From CAZUEG01 sp043798775 (GTDB lineage: Bacteria; Patescibacteriota; Minisyncoccia; Minisyncoccales; GWA2-46-15): a stretch of 26,311 nucleotides of DNA. The stretch is from positions 1 to 26,311 of the forward strand of contig JAZDOL010000006.1 in the NCBI GenBank assembly GCA_043798775.1, in the 5' to 3' direction. Made by a program: the position numbers and the translations under genes. Of the stretch, positions 14,995 through 21,707 are shown piece by piece (the first letter of the stretch is position 1; the number at the start of each line of letters is the position of its first letter). A model generated the notes under the pieces. The model was not told where the DNA came from. It saw nothing but the letters and a program-made list of their open reading frames with translations, and did no database searches.

Positions 14995-15248
14995 AAAGAA
15001 CCTAATTGTTTTAAGGCCTCTCCGTATTCGTTAATGGTCTTCTTAATTGCTAAATCTATTTCTTTTTTGTCTCTGTCTTCGAGCTTTCTATCTGATTGCC
15101 CGACTATTTCTGATTTTTTAACGGCAAAACTGCGGCCAATTCGTTCCGCCTTTATTTCTCCTTTTTTTACTTTCTTGTAAACCGCTATCCGGCTAATCCC
15201 CATGATATCGGCCACTTCTTTCAGCGAAAGATAAGTATCGTTTGACAT
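14991..15248 (-). CDS. HTH (excisionase-like MerR fold) protein, probable antitoxin/repressor of the Fic toxin
   Basis: 85 residues. Residues 7-48 (LSLKEVADIMGISRIAVYKK..ERIGRSFAVKKSEI) form an excisionase-type helix-turn-helix with wing. The C-terminal charged helix (50-85) would be the toxin-binding part. It overlaps the Fic toxin by 4 nt and is transcribed first, as is normal for an antitoxin that represses its own operon. Three GTTAAC sites lie just upstream. Confidence 0.8.
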   Translation of the reverse strand: MSNDTYLSLKEVADIMGISRIAVYKKVKKGEIKAERIGRSFAVKKSEIVGQSDRKLEDRDKKEIDLAIKKTINEYGEALKQLGSL

Positions 15249-15258
15249 ACTGGATATT

Positions 15259-15293
15259 GTTAACTTATATAACCAAGGTTAACAATGGTTAAC
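15259..15293. promoter_or_regulatory. Operator cluster of the HTH-Fic operon
   Basis: GTTAAC occurs at 15259-15264, 15278-15283 and 15288-15293, the last two as GGTTAAC within 10 bp. A minus-strand TTGACA at 15299-15304 and a TATATAA sequence between the sites are promoter-like. Autoregulatory binding by the HTH protein is inferred. Confidence 0.5.
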
Positions 15294-15307
15294 TTGTTTG
15301 TCAAGAA

Positions 15308-15333
15308 CAAAAAAAACTGGCGTTTAGCCGGTT
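15308..15333 (-). terminator. Terminator after the HAD/phosphoribosyltransferase operon
   Basis: On the minus strand AACCGGC and GCCAGTT pair around TAAAC with one mismatch, followed by a run of eight T. It separates the HAD operon from the HTH-Fic promoter. Confidence 0.65.
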
Positions 15334-15338
15334 CCCTA

Positions 15339-15445
15339 CCCAGGGCTTGCCCTGAATCCTTCAATGTGATTCAGGATAAACTTTACCGAAGGGGTGGATT
15401 AGGAGATTTAGTCCGCCCCGTATACAGCTTTGCTGTTATTCGGGG
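15339..15445. repeat. Family B repeat cluster 3' of the HAD gene plus a long hairpin
   Basis: CAGGGC-TT-GCCCTG palindrome (15341-15354), then CTGAATCCTTCAATGTGATT with ATTCAGGA, and TACCGAAGGGG. At 15416-15445 CCCCG...CAGC pairs with GCTG...CGGGG around TTT. The whole 15249-15467 gap is therefore operator, terminator and repeats. Confidence 0.6.
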
Positions 15446-15467
15446 TTTTGTCGCCTAAATAGACCGG

Positions 15468-16037
15468 TTACATTATTTCGAGACGCCTTAAGTCTTCTTC
15501 TAGTTTTTCGTTTGAGATAAAAAGAATAGGTGTAATGCCAAGACTTTTCGCTCCCGTCAAATAGTCTTCAGAGTCATCTATCATAACCGCTTCATTGGGC
15601 TGCACTCCGAGCTTCTCAATTGTTAATTCGTAGATTTCCCGACCAGGTTTTAAATAACCAACCTCCGAAGAAATCGTAATAAAGTCGAAAAGAGTGTTTA
15701 AATCTTGTCCAAAGTAATTCTGCAAAACCTGTCGCATAATAAGCCCGGAAGTATTCGAGATAATGGCCGTTTTATAGCCTCGCTCTCTCAAATTTTTGAT
15801 AAGGTTTATTAATCGTAAATTAGGAACCGCCCCATTCCAAGAAGTGTCGACAAATTTCCAAAATTCTTCTTCGGTCCAACCGAGCTCACTTTTAATTCTC
15901 TCTTTTTCTTTCGAATCTTCCAAAGACAAGCCGAGTCGTTTGAAAATGACATGTTCTTGTGGGGCCGGGACATAGCCCGCTTTATCCAAAATAAGCACAC
16001 CATTTAAATCAAATAAGACTGCCTTGTAAATATTCAT
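15468..16037 (-). CDS. HAD-superfamily hydrolase
   Basis: 189 residues with the four HAD motifs: motif I FDLNGVL (nucleophile D10; the usual second Asp is N12), motif II IISNT (Ser/Thr), motif III LKPGREIY (Lys) and motif IV MIDDSEDYLTGA. Subfamily IA-like with a helical cap between motifs I and II. The Asn in motif I removes the usual general acid/base, as seen in some members. The enzyme acts on a small phosphorylated metabolite in the cytoplasm. The gene follows the HTH-phosphoribosyltransferase gene by 17 nt, so a nucleotide or phosphosugar role is plausible. Confidence 0.88.
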   Translation of the reverse strand: MNIYKAVLFDLNGVLILDKAGYVPAPQEHVIFKRLGLSLEDSKEKERIKSELGWTEEEFWKFVDTSWNGAVPNLRLINLIKNLRERGYKTAIISNTSGLIMRQVLQNYFGQDLNTLFDFITISSEVGYLKPGREIYELTIEKLGVQPNEAVMIDDSEDYLTGAKSLGITPILFISNEKLEEDLRRLEIM

Positions 16038-16054
16038 TGTTTAATATAAAAATA

Positions 16055-17032
16055 CTAAACTTCACTGATTACGTCAAATCCTTTAATACTACCCGTAATC
16101 GCTAAACCAACTATCTTTCCTTTGGCGATACTTTTTTCCCTGACTTGTCCGGCAATCTCATTGAACGTAGCCCCTGAACCTACGGCATCATCAATAAGGA
16201 TGATATTCTTACAAAACACCTTATCGCTAACGATAAAAGTTGCCTTTGCGTTTTCAATTCGGTCTTCTAATTTACTAAGAGTTTTTTGAGGTACGATAAC
16301 TGATGTTTTGATTTTAATAATACCGATCTTGCTTATCTTAAGGTCCAAATTTTTCTCCAACTCTTTCATTAATTGCACCTCCCTTTTTACTGTCGGCGGA
16401 ATAAATCCAACTGCGTCTATTCGAAATTTTTTAATAAGACCTTCAATCTTTGGTTTAATCTCTTTAACAAGAGTTTTAATCATCGCCCTGTCTTGGCTTT
16501 GTTTGGCATAAAGCAAGGTCTTGCCCACTCTGGTCTTACCAAATCTTTCAATGCTGTAAAAATCAAGATAAAAGAGGTAATCTAAATATACTTTCGGAAA
16601 AGTATTTTTCATTTTCCGCATACCATCAAGCAACCCATTTTTTCTGATGGAATCATATTTCTTTATGATGTCTGTATAATCCTTTGCTGACTTTCCAATA
16701 TCTAATTCTCTTTTTACGCACCAATCCACAAAGGCGCTCCAACCAGCCTTTAACTCGCCAGAAGGAGTAATGTCAATAAAATTCTTTTCGATTGAATCCC
16801 TAATAATCTTTGATGATTGATATTCTTTTTTGTCTGCGATTATTTGAACAGGACCGTAAAACACCTTCGGCGGTTTGCCGATCTTAGAAACTCTTCTTTC
16901 TTCAAGAAGTTGACGCAGTTGTTTGAAAACAGCTCTCGGGGTTACCCCTAAATAGTCCGAAAGTTGTTTCGGGGTAACTCTTCCTTTCTCTTCAAGATAT
17001 CTGATGATTTTATCAGATGTTTTCATATTCAT
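16055..17032 (-). CDS. Winged-helix regulator fused to a phosphoribosyltransferase-like domain
   Basis: 325 residues from the ATG at 17032 (an upstream ATG at 17050 lies in the predicted promoter). Residues 1-50 form a winged helix-turn-helix (RVTPKQLSDYLGVTPRAVFK). A helical middle follows, then a C-terminal phosphoribosyltransferase-like fold with the PRPP-loop motif IILIDDAVGSGATFNEIAG near the end and the earlier strand AVGFIPPTVKRE. Similar fusions could sense PRPP or nucleotides and regulate transcription; a salvage enzyme is the alternative. A 22-bp perfect palindrome sits at the -35 region, suggesting autoregulation. It heads an operon with the HAD hydrolase, 17 nt apart. Confidence 0.75.
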   Translation of the reverse strand: MNMKTSDKIIRYLEEKGRVTPKQLSDYLGVTPRAVFKQLRQLLEERRVSKIGKPPKVFYGPVQIIADKKEYQSSKIIRDSIEKNFIDITPSGELKAGWSAFVDWCVKRELDIGKSAKDYTDIIKKYDSIRKNGLLDGMRKMKNTFPKVYLDYLFYLDFYSIERFGKTRVGKTLLYAKQSQDRAMIKTLVKEIKPKIEGLIKKFRIDAVGFIPPTVKREVQLMKELEKNLDLKISKIGIIKIKTSVIVPQKTLSKLEDRIENAKATFIVSDKVFCKNIILIDDAVGSGATFNEIAGQVREKSIAKGKIVGLAITGSIKGFDVISEV

Positions 17033-17038
17033 GAGGTC

Positions 17039-17047
17039 AATATAACA
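17039..17047 (-). promoter_or_regulatory. Extended -10 for the HTH-phosphoribosyltransferase operon
   Basis: Minus-strand TGT followed by TATATT (17044-17039), then six bases and the ATG at 17032. This geometry supports the 17032 start and a leaderless mRNA. Confidence 0.55.
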
Positions 17048-17059
17048 CATAAATAAAAA

Positions 17060-17081
17060 AGTTCATAGTCGACTATGAACT
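17060..17081. promoter_or_regulatory. 22-bp perfect palindromic operator
   Basis: AGTTCATAGTC followed by its exact reverse complement, with a further TATGAACC half-site repeated beside it. It covers the -35 position relative to the predicted start at 17032, fitting a site for the winged-helix product of this operon. Confidence 0.65.
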
Positions 17082-17153
17082 ATGAACCTAGCTCAGCTTA
17101 ATTACCGATTCTCTGCCTAATGAGTCTGCCATTTTGTAGCTTTAGCGAGGGAT

Positions 17154-17184
17154 GTCGCGTAATAATCCTTCGGATTAAACGCGA
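17154..17184. repeat. Family A hairpin repeat
   Basis: Outer arms TCGCGT (17155-17160) and ACGCGA (17179-17184), inner arms AATCC / GGATT around TTC. It lies next to the family C copy at 17191-17223. Confidence 0.6.
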
Positions 17185-17190
17185 TTGCGA

Positions 17191-17223
17191 GGTGGGCGAG
17201 TGGACTTAGTTAGAACCTGTTTT
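17191..17223 (-). repeat. Family C repeat, intact empty copy, 3' of the M24 gene
   Basis: On the minus strand AAAACAGGTTCTAAC runs directly into TAAGTCCACTCGCCC. It starts 8 nt after the M24 stop codon. This copy has no internal insert and so defines the uninterrupted sequence. Confidence 0.7.
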
Positions 17224-17231
17224 GTTCATCT

Positions 17232-17927
17232 TTAAGAATAAACAATCACTTCTTGTGTCTTAGCTCCATACATTAATCCGTCCTCGGGATTAATTCTTCC
17301 CAATTGCGGTTCGATAGATAATATTCCACTAAGTTCTTTGTTTTGATATTCTTTGCTGATGAATATTCTATCGCCCATGGGAGTATCTTCTACAGTAGAA
17401 TCAATAGGAACTTGAAAAATAGAATGGCCGATGTCATTTCTGAGGTCAAGAGACGTCATTCCTTTTATGTTTACTAGGTTTATACAATAGTCATAGACAT
17501 CTCCGACTGTTTTTGCTTTTGTTTTGGCATAGATCATTGTGTCTTTTACGATTTCTTTCGTATCGGCGACAAGCGACTCGTAAAATTTGTTACTACCGAT
17601 AATTATAGTATCTGACCAATTCCCCCATACAGTGCCATCTATCGGAGTGCAGTCAACAAAAACAATATCGGTTTTTTTAATAATATCTTCACTCGTAGGT
17701 AAATGAAATCTTCTAGAAATTGGTTTTCCTGTATTCTTGCCAGCATAGACAAGTATTGGATACCAGTGTTTTGATAAACCATTACTAGCTAATATCATAC
17801 CGTACCTTTCGGCGATATATTTTTCATTCATTCCCGGTTCAATCCAAGCAATCAGTTCGCTTGTAACCGCAACAATGATTTCCTGAATATTGCTGAATTT
17901 TTTAATATATTCCTGTTGGTTTAACAT
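17232..17927 (-). CDS. M24-family metallopeptidase-like protein (pita-bread fold)
   Basis: 231 residues resembling the catalytic domain of Xaa-Pro aminopeptidases and methionine aminopeptidase without an N-terminal domain. The five metal ligands can be placed: D92 (VFVDCTP), D106 (WSDTIIIG), H168 (GHSIF), E206 (SIEPQLG) and E226 (TQEVIVY). The spacing between the two Asp is 14 rather than the common 11, so the loop is about three residues longer. It could be an active aminopeptidase on short peptides or a non-peptidase member. The gene is isolated, flanked by repeats on both sides, and has an extended -10 six bases before its ATG. Confidence 0.82.
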   Translation of the reverse strand: MLNQQEYIKKFSNIQEIIVAVTSELIAWIEPGMNEKYIAERYGMILASNGLSKHWYPILVYAGKNTGKPISRRFHLPTSEDIIKKTDIVFVDCTPIDGTVWGNWSDTIIIGSNKFYESLVADTKEIVKDTMIYAKTKAKTVGDVYDYCINLVNIKGMTSLDLRNDIGHSIFQVPIDSTVEDTPMGDRIFISKEYQNKELSGILSIEPQLGRINPEDGLMYGAKTQEVIVYS

Positions 17928-17933
17928 GCATTC

Positions 17934-17942
17934 ATTTTATCA
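17934..17942 (-). promoter_or_regulatory. Extended -10 for a leaderless M24 gene
   Basis: Minus-strand TGA then TAAAAT (17939-17934), followed by six bases and the ATG at 17927. No Shine-Dalgarno. Confidence 0.55.
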
Positions 17943-17954
17943 AAAAATCGTCCA

Positions 17955-18009
17955 TTCGGCTACGCTCAGGACCTTCGGCCCGTTCGGCTACGCTCAGGAC
18001 CTTCGGCCC
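17955..18009. repeat. Tandem duplication of a 27-bp family B unit
   Basis: The unit TTCGGCTACGCTCAGGACC plus TTCGGCCC occurs at 17955-17981 and 17983-18009 without change, period 28. Nearby, CGCTTCGT (18022-18029) and ACGAAGCG (18040-18047) form another hairpin. Confidence 0.75.
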
Positions 18010-18101
18010 ATTTGTCGTTGACGCTTCGTGGCTTTAACGACGAAGCGGCGATTGTTTAACCCTTTTAATATTAGACGATAAACCGACCTCCTGAATTCTG
18101 G

Positions 18102-18296
18102 TCATTTCTCTACTGGCGGATTTATCCCAAGATCTCTGCAGATTTTCTTCGTTAAAAAATTATCGACTTCATTATGTCTTGGAACGGTGGACACTCTCTT
18201 GGTCAAAGTATTAAAAAAGACGCTATGTCTGGCGCCTTCTCTAATAAAAATACAGTTGTTCTTTGAAATATACTTTACCAAATCGTTCCGTTTCAT
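18102..18296 (-). CDS. hicA: HicA-family mRNA interferase toxin
   Basis: 64 residues with the double-stranded-RNA-binding-like HicA fold: N-terminal helix KRNDLVKYISKNN, catalytic His H24 in EGARHSVFF and the end strand/helix RHNEVDNFLTKKICRDLGI. HicA cleaves mRNA and tmRNA when free of HicB. Here the toxin gene follows the antitoxin by 6 nt, the reverse of the classical hicA-hicB order. Confidence 0.85.
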   Translation of the reverse strand: MKRNDLVKYISKNNCIFIREGARHSVFFNTLTKRVSTVPRHNEVDNFLTKKICRDLGINPPVEK

Positions 18297-18302
18297 AACT
18301 CC

Positions 18303-18524
18303 CTAGACAGAAACGCAAAGCGGTTCCCTGATAAGCTTTCCGTTGGAAATCTCTTTTTTATTAAGAACCTTGTTAGCCTCTAAAACCAAAAGAAGCGCCT
18401 CTTTAAGGTTTTCTTTGGCTTCTTTGAGAGTCTTGCCCTGAGTATTAACTCCGGGTATTTCTTCCACCCAGCCCAAATACCACTTCCCGCTTTTTTTGTA
18501 AATTGCCGTAAATTGCCTAGACAT
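18303..18524 (-). CDS. hicB: HicB-family antitoxin
   Basis: 73 residues from ATG 18524; a TTG five codons upstream (18539) is possible. The partial RNase H-like HicB fold is visible in FTAIYKKSGKWYLGWVEEIP, GVNTQGKTLKEAKENLKEAL and the following helix. There is no C-terminal DNA-binding extension, so autoregulation would need another determinant. It neutralises the HicA encoded 6 nt downstream. Confidence 0.85.
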   Translation of the reverse strand: MSRQFTAIYKKSGKWYLGWVEEIPGVNTQGKTLKEAKENLKEALLLVLEANKVLNKKEISNGKLIREPLCVSV

Positions 18525-18651
18525 ATATTTATACTCCAATCATATATCAAAAAACCTATCTGTCAATTTTGTAAATCACCAAAATCGAGAACCGTTCTCA
18601 ATACCCACTACCTGTCAACTTATTAACTAAAATTACAAAACGATTTTCTCC

Positions 18652-18786
18652 AGGGCTTGCCCTGAGTGGATTCGACAAGCTCACCATTAACTTTATCGAA
18701 GGAGCTTGTCCTGAACCTTACCGAAGAGGTGAACAAGTAGACTTAGCCTACCCTGAGCTGTGCCGAAAGATTAGAGCTTATTTTAG
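18652..18786 (-). repeat. Family C repeat, occupied and expanded copy
   Basis: The gap 18540-18835 has no gene. Family C ends are seen at 18771-18786 (minus AAAATAAGCTCTAA) and 18729-18745 (minus TAAGTCTACTTGTTCAC), with a 25-bp family B insert (18746-18770) between. Further family B units and a CAGGGC-TT-GCCCTG palindrome fill 18652-18728. TTAACTAAAA near 18627 and TTTTAGTTGA at 18781-18790 are inverted and may bound the whole unit. Confidence 0.6.
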
Positions 18787-18835
18787 TTGATAATTTTCTA
18801 GAAACTTTGTCTACGGGACGGTGTTAAGGTCCGTT

Positions 18836-19144
18836 TTAACAACAAGCTTCAAAAATCCTAGATAATAATCCTGCTACAATTAAAAAACTAATTAAAGACA
18901 GTAAAATACCAATAATAGCTTGTAGTCTTTTTACCGATCTCATGCCTTCTATGCCAAAAACTAAACCGACCGCAGAGATTATACCTATTGGCAAATAGAT
19001 TATGAAGCTTGCCCACTTACCTGGCAGGTTCCCAAATAGCTCACTCATAAAAACAAGAAAATCGTAACCTCCAAGCAGCATTATCAAAAATAGTATAATA
19101 CTGACGATACCGAGTATTAATGAATTTGTAGCTTTCTTTTCCAT
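18836..19144 (-). CDS. Small membrane protein with three predicted helices (DUF4190-like)
   Basis: 102 residues. Hydrophobic segments at about 8-30, 46-66 and 74-95 give three transmembrane helices. The pattern LILGIVSIILFLIM with GIEGMRS between helices 2 and 3 recalls DUF4190-type small membrane proteins, but the match is loose. The C-terminus ends in a Cys pair. No function can be given. It is a single-gene unit flanked on both sides by composite repeats. Confidence 0.65.
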   Translation of the reverse strand: MEKKATNSLILGIVSIILFLIMLLGGYDFLVFMSELFGNLPGKWASFIIYLPIGIISAVGLVFGIEGMRSVKRLQAIIGILLSLISFLIVAGLLSRIFEACC

Positions 19145-19149
19145 TTTTT

Positions 19150-19158
19150 ATTCTATCA
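19150..19158 (-). promoter_or_regulatory. Extended -10 for the small membrane protein gene
   Basis: Minus-strand TGA then TAGAAT (19155-19150), five A, then the ATG at 19144. Confidence 0.48.
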
Positions 19159-19212
19159 AATAACCGTTTATTTAGCGATTATTTAATTCCTCTTTCGGAG
19201 AAAATCCAGGGC

Positions 19213-19266
19213 GGGCGAGTGGATTTAGCCTGTCCTGAGTTACATCGAAGGGTTAGAACCTGTTTT
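19213..19266 (-). repeat. Family C repeat, occupied copy, 3' of the VOC gene
   Basis: On the minus strand AAAACAGGTTCTAA is followed by a ~25-bp family B insert (CCCTTCGATGTAACTCAGGA plus CAGGC) and then TAAATCCACTCGCCC. It is the cleanest occupied version to compare with 17191-17223. Confidence 0.7.
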
Positions 19267-19301
19267 AGTCGCTTGAGCCGAAATAGTGAATTATTAAGTT
19301 G

Positions 19302-19676
19302 TTATGCCTTCGGGGTATAAAAAGATATCAGATACCCATCCAGATCTTTGATGGTAAACTCCCTATCACCCCGTGGTTTGGTTTCAATTTCATCTAAGAT
19401 TTCTACCTGATTCTTAATTTTGGTATAAGTATCATCGACGCCGTCTACTTGAATAAAAAACTGGACGCCCGATCCGCCAAGGTTGTTTTGGATGAACTTC
19501 TTGTTCGTATCTCTAATGATAACTATCATTAATTTATTGTCACCAATGAAAATAGGGGCATACGTTGGATTTTCACTATTCGGATAAAGTTCCCCTAATC
19601 TAAAACCTAAAACATCGGTATAAAACTTTATCGATTTATTTAAATCAGAAACATACAAAAGCGGTTCTAATTTCAT
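19302..19676 (-). CDS. VOC-family protein (glyoxalase/bleomycin-resistance/dioxygenase fold)
   Basis: 124 residues with the paired beta-alpha-beta-beta-beta units: VSDLNKSIKFYTDVLGFRLGE starts the first and VQFFIQVDGVDDTYTKIKN the second, ending in IKDLDGYLISFYTP. The usual metal ligands seem absent: the last strand has Ser where metal-dependent members have Glu. A binding or resistance role is thus as likely as catalysis. It lies 21 nt downstream of the RelE-like toxin on the same strand, so it may be a passenger of that operon. Confidence 0.82.
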   Translation of the reverse strand: MKLEPLLYVSDLNKSIKFYTDVLGFRLGELYPNSENPTYAPIFIGDNKLMIVIIRDTNKKFIQNNLGGSGVQFFIQVDGVDDTYTKIKNQVEILDEIETKPRGDREFTIKDLDGYLISFYTPKA

Positions 19677-19697
19677 ATTTTTCTGCTTTGTCAGTGG

Positions 19698-19964
19698 TTA
19701 ATCCCACTTTTCGTATATTGAGTGATTACCGGCCAAAAGAAACCAGACTGTATTTTTATCTCTGAACTCAAAAATAATCCGATAACTGTCGTCAATTGAA
19801 AATGCCCAGAAACCTGAAAGATTGCCTTTCAACTTATGGGTTTTAAGCCGAGAATCAAACGGATCTTTACGGAATATCTTTTCTCTCTTTCGGGCCGATT
19901 CTCTTGTTTTCTCCGGTAATTTCTTATAACTTTTGGCAAACCTGCCGGAATAGTATATTTCCAT
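19698..19964 (-). CDS. RelE/ParE-superfamily toxin
   Basis: 88 residues: two N-terminal helices with basic residues (FAKSYKKLPEKTRESARKREK), then the sheet HKLKGNLSGFWAFSIDDSYRIIFEF and the C-terminal LLAGNHSIYEKWD. The HKLKG...W..S....YRI pattern fits RelE-like mRNA interferases. A ParE-type gyrase poison is less likely. The antitoxin gene is 18 nt upstream. Confidence 0.85.
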   Translation of the reverse strand: MEIYYSGRFAKSYKKLPEKTRESARKREKIFRKDPFDSRLKTHKLKGNLSGFWAFSIDDSYRIIFEFRDKNTVWFLLAGNHSIYEKWD

Positions 19965-19982
19965 GACTTTCGCCGTATTTGA

Positions 19983-20201
19983 TTATTTCTCTAGTTTAGC
20001 CAAAGAGGTGAGAAGCTTGCCCTTTCCCGATTCAAGCTCTCGCCTGCTTTCTATTATCTCTTTCATCGTTGCTCCCTCAATCTTTAATCTCAATAAATGA
20101 CGAAAAAACTCACTTTTAGTAGCAAAACTTTCCTCTTTCATTATTCTCTCTACCGCGGAGACCATTTCTTTTGGTAAGGATATATTAATTATTTCTCTCA
20201 T
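19983..20201 (-). CDS. Ribbon-helix-helix antitoxin
   Basis: 72 residues from the ATG at 20201. The start MREIINISLPKEMVSAVERI is the ribbon and first helix, and FATKSEFFRHLLRLKI the second helix of the RHH fold. The tail (about 45-72) would wrap the toxin. The longer frame to 20321 reads through the operator and promoter and is rejected. It pairs with the RelE-like toxin 18 nt downstream and should repress its own operon through the palindrome five bases upstream. Confidence 0.85.
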   Translation of the reverse strand: MREIINISLPKEMVSAVERIMKEESFATKSEFFRHLLRLKIEGATMKEIIESRRELESGKGKLLTSLAKLEK

Positions 20202-20206
20202 ATTCA

Positions 20207-20238
20207 CTGTAATTGTTTGTATTACAGCTATATTATCA
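20207..20238. promoter_or_regulatory. Operator and extended -10 of the RHH-RelE operon
   Basis: CTGTAAT (20207-20213) and ATTACAG (20221-20227) are exact inverted arms 7 bp apart. On the minus strand TGA-TAATAT (20238-20230) directly upstream is an extended -10, so the transcript starts inside the palindrome, about 22 nt before the ATG. Confidence 0.65.
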
Positions 20239-20343
20239 CGGCCAACTGGCTTGTCAATAATAATCGGTTTGATTAAAAACCGGCATTTAACCAGTTTTAG
20301 ATCAGTAAGCTCGTCACTCATAAACTCATTAACCCATCAACTA

Positions 20344-20445
20344 AAACTGCTTGGCAGTTTTCTGGGTGAGCGAGTGGACTTACTCGTCCTGAGCCGTGCC
20401 GAAGGAGCTTGTCCTGAACTTTGCTGAAGGATTAGAGCCTGTTTT
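20344..20445 (-). repeat. Family C repeat, occupied copy, 3' of the SRPBCC gene
   Basis: Ends at 20432-20445 (minus AAAACAGGCTCTAA) and 20368-20382 (minus TAAGTCCACTCGCTC), with a double family B insert of 49 bp between. AAAACTGC-TTG-GCAGTTTT at 20344-20362 is an adjoining hairpin. Confidence 0.65.
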
Positions 20446-20460
20446 GAAATGTAGAATATA

Positions 20461-20931
20461 TTAAAAATTAGGATTGTCCCGCAAAAATAGTTTAATATTT
20501 TCCCCTTCCTCCTTCATGTGTCTTAACGCTAACCCTTTAATGTTTAAGCGACCAATCAACCAATCCAATATTTTACCCCCGAAATTGTTATAACCAATAT
20601 GCGCATAAGCTATCAACTTCACCTGTAGCGGAGAGATGGTTTCTATTATAAATCCCCCGCTTCCTAGGCTAGTTAATGGGAATAATTCATCTTCTATCAA
20701 GTGACCGCTTTCAATCCTCTTAACTCGCACGATTAAATATAAAGGTAACCACCCGACAAACTCAAAAAAATGAAATAATGATTTTTCTTTATCTAGAGGA
20801 CCCCGTATATGAGCACAAAACACATGTTCTTTGGGGTGCCATTGTTTGTAGAGTTTATTTATATTGGTAAGAAATCTGAATACCTTGTCCGCGGAGGCGT
20901 CAATGATTGTTTCGTCTTCTAAATAGAACAT
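20461..20931 (-). CDS. SRPBCC/START-like ligand-binding protein
   Basis: 156 residues: YLEDETIIDASADKVFRFLT is the typical first strand and helices of the polyketide cyclase/START fold, followed by curved-sheet strands and a long C-terminal helix (LNIKGLALRHMKEEGENIKLF). Such proteins hold hydrophobic ligands; no catalytic residue is evident. It starts 2 nt after the methyltransferase stop, so the two are a translationally linked pair. Confidence 0.8.
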   Translation of the reverse strand: MFYLEDETIIDASADKVFRFLTNINKLYKQWHPKEHVFCAHIRGPLDKEKSLFHFFEFVGWLPLYLIVRVKRIESGHLIEDELFPLTSLGSGGFIIETISPLQVKLIAYAHIGYNNFGGKILDWLIGRLNIKGLALRHMKEEGENIKLFLRDNPNF

Positions 20932-20933
20932 AT

Positions 20934-21701
20934 CTATTCACTCAAAGGCTTTCTCGCTACAACAACTATTCTATGCCTCGGTAGTCTTATGCCCTTATCG
21001 GTTTTAGACGATGCCACATATTTTTCCAATAGCTCTTTGTCTCTTTCTGAATCGAAGTCCTCGAATATAGGTACCCCCTGTAAAAACAGGTCGATGTCTT
21101 CATATGATTCGTAATACTCGTCATAAAGATAATCTTGAGCGAATATAATCTCAAAGCTTACGCTTTCCAACCCTCCCCTGTCTTTTTCTATTCTTGGACT
21201 ATTCCACTCTCCGAATCCCTGACCACGCCCAAAGACCTCCTTAATCTCCTGACAATCTTTTTCTCCGATATTTATTCCAACAAAATAGCCGCCGGGATTT
21301 AATATCCTATAAAGTTCGAGAAAAGGCGTTGGTCCACGCCGACTAAACGCTAGATCATATGAATTGTCCGGAAATGAGGTTTTTGATGCGTCTTGTAGCT
21401 CGAAGTCAATATTATTAACCTTCAGCTCTTCTTTTTTTTGTCTAGCAACCCTTAATAGTTCTTCTGACAGATCGATACCTGTAATACTCGATACTTGCTC
21501 CGCTAAACCGAACGCAAACTTACCATCACCGCAACCAACATCAAGAACCGCGACATCTTTATTTATTAAGTCGATTATTTTCTCCTTAAAAACTGCTTCC
21601 GGATCTCCGTTCGGGTATTCAGAGGTTAATTTCACATCGTTATGACCGAAAGCATATCCTCCGAATTTCTTTGCGACTTTATCATAAAATTCCGTACTCA
21701 T
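20934..21701 (-). CDS. Class I SAM-dependent methyltransferase
   Basis: 255 residues. Motif I VLDVGCGDG is at 52-60, the acidic strand 2 motif GIDLSEELL follows, then QDASKTSFPDNSYDLAFSRR and the post-motif LNPGGYFVGIN. This is the UbiE/Methyltransf_11 type, acting on small molecules. The C-terminal part is rich in Tyr and acidic residues. The SRPBCC gene downstream could present a hydrophobic substrate to it. It has a -10 (TAATAT) six bases before the ATG. Confidence 0.88.
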   Translation of the reverse strand: MSTEFYDKVAKKFGGYAFGHNDVKLTSEYPNGDPEAVFKEKIIDLINKDVAVLDVGCGDGKFAFGLAEQVSSITGIDLSEELLRVARQKKEELKVNNIDFELQDASKTSFPDNSYDLAFSRRGPTPFLELYRILNPGGYFVGINIGEKDCQEIKEVFGRGQGFGEWNSPRIEKDRGGLESVSFEIIFAQDYLYDEYYESYEDIDLFLQGVPIFEDFDSERDKELLEKYVASSKTDKGIRLPRHRIVVVARKPLSE

Positions 21702-21707
21702 AATGTT

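Noticed and set aside
17191..17223. Family C as degenerate tRNA fragments
   Set aside because: GGTGGGCGAG also begins the 3' end of tRNA-His on the plus strand, but the similarity stops after about 10 bases and the T-arm is not kept.
20202..20321. N-terminal extension of the RHH antitoxin to 20321
   Set aside because: It covers the palindromic operator and the extended -10; the conserved RHH fold begins at 20201.
14524..20445. Family C repeats as integron attC sites
   Set aside because: One copy has TTCTAAC, close to an attC R box, but others have TCTAATC, no consistent GTTRRRY partner is found at the other end, and no integrase gene is in the window.
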